Source: Firmicutes bacterium UBA4881 (GTDB taxonomy: Bacteria > Bacillota > DTU065). Taken from it: a stretch of 5,338 bases of DNA. Shown here piece by piece: positions 1-5,338 of this stretch. A program made the position numbers and the translations under genes. Location: the NCBI GenBank assembly GCA_002399235.1, contig DHDH01000001.1, positions 1-5,338 of the forward strand, in the 5' to 3' direction. The number at the start of each line of letters is the position of its first letter. Position 1 is the first letter of the stretch. Under the pieces are notes generated by a model. The model was not told the DNA's origin. It saw only the letters and a list, made by a program, of their open reading frames with translations, and ran no database searches.

Positions 1-1188
1 AATAGCAGTGATATTCGTATGGACTCAACCTTGATAGAGCCTAACATTAAGAAAGCTGGCCGTTTAGCTCTAGTCTTTGACGTACTTTGTTTAGCACTTA
101 AAATCATCCCTAATACAAGACTACCTCAATCTCTTCAAAAAGTGCTGGAACCTGGCTTTCAAAAGAACATGTTATATCAGGCTAAGTCTGAAAAACTAGC
201 ATCTAATCTAGAATGTTTATTAAATTTAGCAGAGGAAGCGCTGGAGATAGCAAGTGAGATACCAGAGGTATGCGCGAAAGAAGAAATAAAGACTTTAGTG
301 CGCTTAATCGATGAGCAAACTTATATTGATGAGAATTCAAAGCAGAGGAAAGTAAAACCAAACAGCGAGATTAATGCTACCTCTCTTCAATCAGCCTACG
401 ATACTGATGCCACTTACCGTGCAAAGGGGAAAAAGGTATCTTCAGGCTATGTCGTCAACATAGCTGAAACCTGTGAAAAAGATAATCCTGTTCAGATGAT
501 TGTTGACTATGCAGTTGAAAAGAATACTACGTCTGATCAAAAGATGATGAAAGAATCGTTGCCAAAAATCAAAGAGAACACTGATGTTAAGCGTGTATAT
601 GTCGATGGAGGCTATTTCTCAACTGAAGAGTGGCAAAAAGCTCATACTAATCATGTTGATATTGTATTTACCAATATGACTGGATCTCAGCCCGACCCGA
701 GCAAGATACCTTTTTCTAAGTTTCGTGTAGACATAGAAAACAAAAAAGTCTTAAGCTGTCCAGCTGGTCAAAAGCCCACGTTTTGCTCCTTTACAGACGG
801 GTCCTACTCACTAAGGTTTGATATTCATGTTTGCAAAAATTGCCCCTTAGCTGCTCAGTGTCCTGTTGTATTAAGGAAAAGCTATAGTATTGTATCTTTT
901 AGTGAGAAATCTTACCTAGCTTCGTTAATAAGAGCTAAATACATGACTTCAGAAGAGATACAAAAGAATATATCAATGAGAGCCGGTGTTGAAGGTAGTA
1001 TTTCAGGACTAAAAGTGGGTCAACGAATATCTGAGCTCTGGGTATGAGGACAGGAGAAAGTTGAATACTATATCGAATGGAAAGCATTAGCTGCAAATGT
1101 AAAAAGATTCTGTAGAGGAGTTAAGGAACTAATAAAAAACAATAAACTTCTACACCAAGGGCGAAGTGTGCCCACTTTAGCGAGTTAG
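1..1188 (+). pseudogene. IS1182-family DDE transposase, 5'-truncated by the window and interrupted by an in-frame TGA
   Basis: This is the cut-and-paste transposase of an IS1182-like insertion sequence. The frame is open from base 1, so the true start lies upstream; the first ATG in the window (19) sits inside the catalytic core. Counting from that Met, the first catalytic Asp is D2 (MDSTLIEPNI), the second D196 (VYVDGGY) and the Glu E325 (RAGVEGS). A family-typical SAYDTDATYRAKGKK block lies at 125-139. A cysteine cluster at C247, C256, C272, C275 and C281 matches the zinc-finger-like insert usual in this family. TGA at 1045-1047 stops the frame just after the Glu motif. The same frame then continues for 46 codons (GQEKVEYYIEWKALAANVKR and onward) to TAG at 1186-1188, which resembles the normal C-terminal helix of the family. 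CGA to TGA is one simple explanation. The catalytic residues survive, but loss of the C-terminus probably inactivates it. The family call is secure; inactivity is inferred. Confidence 0.9.
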
Positions 1189-1432
1189 TTGAAATTAGCT
1201 ATTGATTTTGCCAGTCATCTGACTAGCAAAGAGAACAATGGGAGGTACTTTACCCATTAAAAAGTGAGTTGACTCCAAAATGACTGATTACCTAGTGTAT
1301 AAAATTACAAGCTAAGTTGTTAATAGGATATGCTCACCTGTTTTTGCAGTGGAATCATGGATATAAAAATCCCGACTATTTGGAGGAAAATTATTTGTTT
1401 CTTTTGGTCTGAAAGAAAAGTAGGGATAAGTG
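1189..1432. other. Non-coding stretch: probable tail of the insertion sequence plus unassigned flank
   Basis: No credible reading frame is present. A weak hairpin with a 6-bp stem (AATGGG 1237-1242, CCCATT 1253-1258) follows the transposase, and AGTCA/TGACT pair around 1214-1225. The right end of the insertion sequence should lie here, since such elements usually end within roughly 200 bases of the transposase stop. The segment near 1340-1365, which contains TTTTTGCAGTGGAATC, is a candidate terminal repeat. The left end is outside the window, so this cannot be confirmed. A 7-bp inverted repeat (TTTCTTT 1398-1404, AAAGAAA 1412-1418) lies just before the intron-like segment. Confidence 0.4.
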
Positions 1433-2010
1433 GTGTGGGAGGTCGGCTACTCAAATAATGGTTAGCCTAATCTAGCCAGTGATAGACCGTGATGTGCCCT
1501 GATAGTGGGAAACATATAGCCAATGAGAAGTTAGTCCATCGAATCTAAAGAGAAGCGAACCAATAAAGTTGGTTAAGACAAACCTCTGGTCCGAGAACAG
1601 AAATCACATCTAAGGCATGGTATATCGGGTAAAGTTGCTAAACAAACTGAAACCCAATACCTATCCGAAGATATGCTATGTAAATGTGGCAGATGGATGG
1701 AAGGGGAAAAATTACGCGGTTAACTGGGGAGTCTACATGGCAAGCTTTGTAGAGCGATAAAAAGATCTAGGAAAAATAGTAAAACTCAAAATCACAATTT
1801 TTAGCTTTTGATTATGAAAATGTGATAAAGAAATTGTAGATACTAGAAAATACATAGTTAATCAGAAAGCGATTCCTTTTGTAAAAATCAATTCACAGAA
1901 TATCCTGATTCTGCAAATAATCAAGAAAATTAAAAGGGATAATACTTTAGACAGCGAAAGAAGTAATTGTTACCAAAAAGGAGTGCCGGTATAGGGGATT
2001 ATTGGGTATT
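1433..2010 (+). mobile_element. Group II intron-like 5' ribozyme remnant, lacking the reverse transcriptase and domain V
   Basis: About 580 bases have no open frame but the purine-rich, helix-dense look of group II intron domains I-III. GTGTG at 1433-1437 fits the GUGYG 5' consensus. Visible helices are GGTC 1441-1444 with GACC 1485-1488, enclosing GGCTA/TAGCC pairs; AACCAA 1558-1563 with TTGGTT 1569-1574; GGTAT and GGGT (1619-1630) with ACCC and ATACC (1652-1661); ATCACA..TTTT (1791-1802) with AAAATGTGAT (1817-1826); and CAGAAT 1896-1901 with ATTCTG 1908-1913. The length matches the usual 5' portion before an intron-encoded protein, but a lipoprotein gene follows instead of a reverse transcriptase. 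No domain V-like AGC...GTT hairpin occurs downstream. It should therefore be unable to splice as it stands. Both ends are approximate; an alternative 5' end is near 1489-1495. Another structured RNA is possible. Confidence 0.55.
1967..1995 (+). promoter_or_regulatory. Candidate sigma-A promoter for the first lipoprotein gene
   Basis: TTGTTA (1967-1972) and TATAGG (1990-1995) each match the -35 and -10 consensus at four of six positions, with an ideal 17-base spacer. Transcription would start near 2002, leaving a leader of about 37 bases that includes the G-rich ribosome binding site. The site lies inside the 3' edge of the intron-like remnant, so if it is real the gene has drawn its promoter from mobile-element DNA. 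The matches are modest and could be chance. Confidence 0.3.
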
Positions 2011-2022
2011 TAATTAAAATTT

Positions 2023-2028
2023 GGGGGG
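2023..2028 (+). promoter_or_regulatory. Homopolymeric G6 ribosome binding site that sets the start at 2039
   Basis: A run of six G ends 10 bases before the ATG at 2039. It can pair with the pyrimidine-rich 3' end of 16S rRNA and replaces the usual AGGAGG. The upstream in-frame TTG at 2021 overlaps this run and has no ribosome binding site of its own, so ATG 2039 is the better start. Confidence 0.6.
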
Positions 2029-2038
2029 CGTTATTTTG

Positions 2039-3391
2039 ATGTCAAGTAAAAAAACGTTTTATTTGGCGGTACTAGTTCTACTAGCTACAATTCTTAGTGG
2101 TTGTACTTTGTTTGGGCCAAAGATTTGTGCTGTAACAGGTAAGGTTACCATGGGTGATGGTACAGTTCTAGCTAATGCAGAAGTCTACATTATACAAGAC
2201 GGTAAAGAGACTAAAATTGCTACAACTGATAGTAAGGGAGAATTTAATGCACAAATAAAACCAGGTAAATATGAGTTTTTTGCTAAATATAGTGGAAAGA
2301 GTTCAGATAAAGTAACTTTTACAGTTCCACGTGCAAAGACAGCTACTTTAGAACCAATTAAAATATCAGGATTGGCAGTTATGTCAGGTACAGTAAAAAC
2401 TAGCGATGGGATAAAATTAGAAGGTGCTACTGTTAAATTTGATCAAATTGAAGCTGTTACTGATAACGAAGGTAAGTATACTATACCGACAGTATCTGGA
2501 ACCAAAGATCTAACTGTTTCTTATAAAGGTTATACAATTTCTGAATCATATACACTAGCTGATGGTATTATAACCAAAGATATTACTCTTTCAGAATTAG
2601 GAGAAGTATTAGCTAATGTAAAAAGCAAAGGTGTAGCATATAGCGATTTGAATATTGTTGTTAAAGTAGGTGACTTTGAAGTTACCCAAAAAACAGATGC
2701 AGCTGGGCAGATAAAAATAATCGCCCCTTTAAAAGAAGCTTTGGTGTCAACAAAATTCTTATATAAAACTGTTGAGGAAAAAGTAACACTTGCTAAAACT
2801 GTTGAGGTTAATTTTGCTAATGGTCCTGATTTTATTGATACCTTTAATAACCTTGATAACTGGGTTGAAGAGGAAGATTTTGAATATAATAAGTGGGCAA
2901 TAACAACAAAAGGCTTTGTAGATGTCGTTAATGGTAATGTAGTTAGAACTCAAGAAGGTGTCTCGGGTCTCAAACTCAAAGATCGTGTAGTTACTGACTG
3001 TGTTGTTTCAGTTAAGTGGCGTGTAACAAGTGATCTTCCTGAGAAAAAGACAGTAGGGGTAAGAACACATGTAAGAAATGCCCAAGATCATTGGTGCTAT
3101 GGATATGGTACAAATGTATCTACCTATAACTATGAACTTGCTACTTGGCATGGTTTAGGAGCAGATAATAAGTTTTCTATTATTACAGCAAATCCGAACG
3201 AACCACAAGTTGCTGCCGGCGATGAAGTAATAGTTACAATAGTTGTACAAGGTAATAACTTCAAGTATTATAAAAACGGCGAGCTTATAGCTGAATCCAC
3301 TGAGACCGCACACCCAATTGCTCAGGGTGGAATATTCTTATCCTTCAATGCTTGGATACAGATTGATCAAATAGAAATATATAACCTATAA
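2039..3391 (+). CDS. Modular surface lipoprotein with three carboxypeptidase-regulatory-like repeats and a C-terminal jellyroll-like domain
   Basis: This is a 450-residue predicted lipoprotein. The signal peptide has a KK n-region, a hydrophobic core (residues 7-18) and the lipobox LSGC with Cys22 as the lipidation site, so it should be anchored to the outer face of the membrane. Three beta-sandwich modules follow at about 32-109, 115-184 and 188-262. Each carries the turn typical of carboxypeptidase-regulatory-like or Cna-B-like folds: TTDSKGEF at 62, VTDNEGKYTI at 140 and KTDAAGQIKI at 218. The last part (about 264-450) opens with DFIDTFNNLDNW and ends with QIDQIEIYNL. It resembles LamG/concanavalin or DUF1080-type jellyrolls, which often bind carbohydrate. 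No catalytic residues, LPXTG motif or S-layer domain are seen. The architecture suggests a stalk with a binding head; the ligand is unknown. The gene lies directly after the intron-like remnant and is followed by a strong terminator, so it is probably monocistronic. The coding call is firm; domain names rest on pattern recognition. Confidence 0.9.
   Translation: MSSKKTFYLAVLVLLATILSGCTLFGPKICAVTGKVTMGDGTVLANAEVYIIQDGKETKIATTDSKGEFNAQIKPGKYEFFAKYSGKSSDKVTFTVPRAKTATLEPIKISGLAVMSGTVKTSDGIKLEGATVKFDQIEAVTDNEGKYTIPTVSGTKDLTVSYKGYTISESYTLADGIITKDITLSELGEVLANVKSKGVAYSDLNIVVKVGDFEVTQKTDAAGQIKIIAPLKEALVSTKFLYKTVEEKVTLAKTVEVNFANGPDFIDTFNNLDNWVEEEDFEYNKWAITTKGFVDVVNGNVVRTQEGVSGLKLKDRVVTDCVVSVKWRVTSDLPEKKTVGVRTHVRNAQDHWCYGYGTNVSTYNYELATWHGLGADNKFSIITANPNEPQVAAGDEVIVTIVVQGNNFKYYKNGELIAESTETAHPIAQGGIFLSFNAWIQIDQIEIYNL
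2764..2807 (+). repeat. In-frame 14-base direct repeat within the first lipoprotein gene
   Basis: TAAAACTGTTGAGG occurs at 2764-2777 and again at 2794-2807, exactly 30 bases apart. Both copies encode KTVE, and the unit is 10 residues (KTVEEKVTLA followed by KTVEV). It lies at the end of the third module, just before the jellyroll-like domain. It may be a small tandem duplication in the linker strand, or chance similarity in a beta strand. Confidence 0.7.
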
Positions 3392-3411
3392 AGATAAAAA
3401 AGTAAAAATAG

Positions 3412-3447
3412 AAACAGGAGAGAGCTTTTTGAGCTCTCTCCTGTTTT
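3412..3447 (+). terminator. Strong intrinsic terminator after the first lipoprotein gene
   Basis: A perfect 15-bp stem (AAACAGGAGAGAGCT 3412-3426, AGCTCTCTCCTGTTT 3432-3446) encloses a 5-base loop, and its 3' arm ends in a TTTT run (3444-3447). It begins 20 bases after the stop codon. The minus strand is also T-rich after the stem (TTTTTACTTTTTT), so it could terminate in both directions. It separates the two lipoprotein transcripts. Confidence 0.93.
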
Positions 3448-3523
3448 GCGTAGGCCATGCATGCCGAATTCAGCCACTTTCTACTACCTGAAAGAGGCTC
3501 ATTTTTATAACTGTTAGCGAAGT

Positions 3524-3566
3524 TAAATATTTTATAAGATATTTATGCTCTCTCATAAATTATGAG
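3524..3566. promoter_or_regulatory. Two adjacent AT-rich inverted repeats, possible operator sites
   Basis: TAAATAT (3524-3530) pairs with ATATTTA (3539-3545), with an 8-base spacer. CTCATAA (3552-3558) pairs with TTATGAG (3560-3566) around a single central A. Both are perfect 7-bp arms, about 190-230 bases before the second lipoprotein start. The second has the compact dyad form of a dimeric regulator site, but AT-rich DNA makes such repeats by chance. No regulator gene is in the window. Confidence 0.3.
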
Positions 3567-3737
3567 TATAAAAAGCAATTGATGTCTAAGAACAAGTAAA
3601 GGTGATAAAATAATTTCAATGGAAAGAGTAAAGGAATAAAGAAAATAAATAAAGAAATATGTACATAAAAAAGGGAAAAAAGTCACAATGATTAATAATG
3701 TAATTGGTAACACAAAATAGTTACTACTATAAATGTT

Positions 3738-3744
3738 GGGGGAG
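3738..3744 (+). promoter_or_regulatory. G-rich ribosome binding site (GGGGGAG) of the second lipoprotein gene
   Basis: GGGGGAG lies 8 bases before the ATG at 3753, a normal spacing, and fixes that start. Like the first lipoprotein gene it uses a run of G rather than a textbook AGGAGG. Confidence 0.7.
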
Positions 3745-3752
3745 AAAAAATT

Positions 3753-5318
3753 ATGAGAAAAAGGTTATGGGTAATAACATTTTTGGTAGCAGTTATGCTT
3801 GTGGTAAGTGGATGTAATCTTTTTACAGCAAAGAGTGTTAATACCAGTTTAAAGTTAACACTTAAAGATGGTACACCTTTTAGCAACCAAGAGTTAAAAG
3901 TATTAGCTGCAAAAGATGGTAAAACGGTTATAACAGTAAAAACTAATCAAGATGGCATTGCGAAAGCCTATCTTAAACCGGGAGAATACAAGGTTCAGTC
4001 AAATATTGTTAGGGACATAGGTAGTGGGGTAACGGTTAATCAAGCGATCAGTGTTACAAAAGGTAAAGAATCTGAGTTATTTGAGATTAAAATAGGAAAT
4101 ACAGGTAGATTAGATATTGAAGTAAAAGATAAAGAAGGCAAGATTATCCCCAATACTAAAGTGAAAATACTTGATGAAACAGGAAAGTTAATTAAAGAGA
4201 TAGATACTCCAGAAGGAATAGCTAACGTAATAATTGAAGCAGGGAAAACATACAAGATTGAATCTAGTGTCAATGAATTTGTTTCTACTCAATCATCAAT
4301 ATTAATTGAGGAGAAGAAACAAGGACTAGTCAGCAGTATTTTAATTTCTACTTTCGTTGGAACAGTTACCACTACTGCAGGTGTGAATATTCCCGATGCT
4401 TTAGTTAAGGTAGGCAATTTCTCTGGCAGAACTAATGAAGAAGGTAGTTTTACTATAATACAAGATAAAGAAATAAGTGATGTTCTTGTTGAGTGGGATA
4501 ATTATTCTAAAAAATTCGCGGCTGTTGATTTAACTCTAGTCCAAAATTTCGCATTAGAGTTTGGCATAATTGACACTGTACTACAAACAAATATTACGTT
4601 ATCTAACAATGAGAATACTATTGTTCTTCAACCAAACGAGAATGGTGTAATAAAAGATAAAGTACCAAATGGCACCTATACAGTTACTATTGATCTTCCT
4701 CATTATCACCATGTAAAGGAGAACTTTGTTGTAGATGGGCAAAATATTAAATTGGCTCGCTACTTTAAAACTATTGAAGATTTTGGCGATGCGAAAGTTG
4801 GCAAATTCCTTGATACTAATGGAGTATTTAAAGCAAATACCCTTGAAAACAATTACGCTATCTTAGCTAGCAAAGAAAAATATGGCGATGCAACCTTCTA
4901 TGTGGAGGTCCATGCTCCCGATCATCGTTTTATGATTCAAATGAGAGGTCAGATGAGTCAAGCTGCTTTTTGGACGAGTTCCTATTCCTTTGACATAGTT
5001 TATCCAGTGGTAGAATTCCTAGCACTTAGAAAGTATCCAAACACATCAGCTCCTTCTATAGATCTTAGATCAACAGATAAAGTTGGCGATGATTCTAGAA
5101 ACCCAACAACCTATCAAGCAGGAGATAATGTTGCGATTATAAGTAAAGCATATGGAGATAAATATAGCATCGATATGATCAAAAAAGATAATAATTCTCT
5201 GCTCTGGCACGAAGAGTTTACAGATTCTGAGTGGGCAACAGGCCATCTCTTGATATGTACTCAAAATAAAGCAGACAAAACACCTAGTGAGTTCTCTAAT
5301 GTAACAGTATTGTTCTAA
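3753..5318 (+). CDS. Modular surface lipoprotein with about four Ig-like/Cna-B-like repeats and a C-terminal beta-rich domain
   Basis: This 521-residue lipoprotein is organised like the gene before it. The signal peptide has an RKR n-region, a hydrophobic stretch (5-18) and the lipobox VSGC with Cys21 as the anchor. Beta-sandwich modules follow at about 31-113 (TNQDGIAKAYLKPGEYKV at 64), 118-198 (LDIEVKDKEGKIIPNTKV at 120), 200-270 (GRTNEEGSFTI at 225) and 277-335 (PNENGVIKDKVPNGTYTV at 294). The DG/EG and PG-Y or NG-Y turns match carboxypeptidase-regulatory-like and Cna-B-like repeats. The C-terminal part (about 338-521) is beta-rich and shares local features with the head of the upstream protein, such as YQAGDNVAI against VAAGDEVIV, so a divergent jellyroll is likely. 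The mature chain has only one other cysteine (C502). No protease, hydrolase or sortase motif is seen. It is probably a cell-surface binding or structural protein made from its own transcript. Coding status and lipidation are firm; function is unknown. Confidence 0.9.
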   Translation: MRKRLWVITFLVAVMLVVSGCNLFTAKSVNTSLKLTLKDGTPFSNQELKVLAAKDGKTVITVKTNQDGIAKAYLKPGEYKVQSNIVRDIGSGVTVNQAISVTKGKESELFEIKIGNTGRLDIEVKDKEGKIIPNTKVKILDETGKLIKEIDTPEGIANVIIEAGKTYKIESSVNEFVSTQSSILIEEKKQGLVSSILISTFVGTVTTTAGVNIPDALVKVGNFSGRTNEEGSFTIIQDKEISDVLVEWDNYSKKFAAVDLTLVQNFALEFGIIDTVLQTNITLSNNENTIVLQPNENGVIKDKVPNGTYTVTIDLPHYHHVKENFVVDGQNIKLARYFKTIEDFGDAKVGKFLDTNGVFKANTLENNYAILASKEKYGDATFYVEVHAPDHRFMIQMRGQMSQAAFWTSSYSFDIVYPVVEFLALRKYPNTSAPSIDLRSTDKVGDDSRNPTTYQAGDNVAIISKAYGDKYSIDMIKKDNNSLLWHEEFTDSEWATGHLLICTQNKADKTPSEFSNVTVLF

Positions 5319-5338
5319 AAAATATAAAAAGAGTGTAG

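Larger units (their letters stand above)
3392..3752. other. Intergenic region between the two lipoprotein genes
   Basis: This gap of about 360 bases holds the terminator of the upstream gene, then AT-rich DNA with two inverted repeats (3524-3545 and 3552-3566), then a purine-rich stretch (about 3590-3690). No credible small gene was found: the longest short frames starting with ATG (for example at 3665 and 3689) are only about ten codons. A promoter for the second gene must lie here, given the terminator, but no good -35/-10 pair stands out. TTGATG near 3580 with a weak -10 near 3603 is the best located, at very low confidence. Confidence 0.5.

Noticed and set aside
1489..1500. GTGATGTGCCC as the 5' end of the intron-like RNA
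   Set aside because: It fits GUGYG less well than GTGTG at 1433, and the helix closed by GGTC 1441-1444 and GACC 1485-1488 would be left outside. It is kept only as an alternative boundary.
1433..2010. Riboswitch or T-box leader for the downstream lipoprotein gene
   Set aside because: The region is much longer than usual riboswitches, I see no T-box-like motif or terminator hairpin before the gene, and the features fit an intron ribozyme better.
2759..2953. Minus-strand open frame of 64 codons inside the first lipoprotein gene
   Set aside because: It lies wholly within a well-supported + strand gene and has no recognisable motif. It is a shadow frame of AT-rich coding DNA.
3711..3733. TTGGTA and TATAAA as a promoter for the second lipoprotein gene
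   Set aside because: The -10 would put the transcript start at about 3740, inside the ribosome binding site at 3738-3744, so the mRNA could not be translated normally.
3692..3886. Minus-strand open frame overlapping the start of the second lipoprotein gene
   Set aside because: It covers the ribosome binding site and signal peptide of a clear + strand gene and has no recognisable motif.
4040..4273. Minus-strand open frame of 77 codons with a hydrophobic look
   Set aside because: It is antisense to the beta-strand modules of the second lipoprotein, and its hydrophobic composition mirrors that coding strand.
5070..5264. Minus-strand open frame of 64 codons near the right end
   Set aside because: It lies inside the second lipoprotein gene and has no family resemblance.

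Overview
The window is AT-rich and uses Gram-positive-style lipoprotein signals, G-rich Shine-Dalgarno sequences and an IS1182-type transposase. Together with group II intron-like RNA sequence, this suggests a low-GC Firmicute, probably an anaerobe of the Clostridia. That assignment is inferred from style, not from a marker gene.

Layout. Bases 1-1188 are the 3' part of an IS1182-family DDE transposase gene. It enters from outside the window and is broken near its end by an in-frame TGA, although the coding frame continues for 46 codons beyond it. Bases 1189-1432 are the non-coding tail of that element plus unassigned sequence. Bases from about 1433 to about 2010 hold no gene but read as a long structured RNA. 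I interpret this as the 5' ribozyme part of a group II intron that has lost its reverse transcriptase and its domain V. The left third is therefore a graveyard of mobile DNA.

The right two thirds carry two tandem lipoprotein genes on the + strand (2039-3391 and 3753-5318). They share one architecture: a lipobox signal peptide, three or four tandem beta-sandwich modules resembling carboxypeptidase-regulatory-like or Cna-B-like domains, and a C-terminal beta-rich domain resembling a LamG/concanavalin or DUF1080-type jellyroll. They look like divergent paralogues: membrane-anchored stalks that display a possible ligand-binding head outside the cell. A strong intrinsic terminator (3412-3447) separates them, so each is probably transcribed on its own. 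The first gene seems to take its leader, and perhaps its promoter, from the intron-like remnant.

I found no tRNA, rRNA, CRISPR array or recognisable enzyme operon. No complete new system is evident. The points most worth following are the paired modular lipoproteins and the gene-less intron RNA abutting the first of them.
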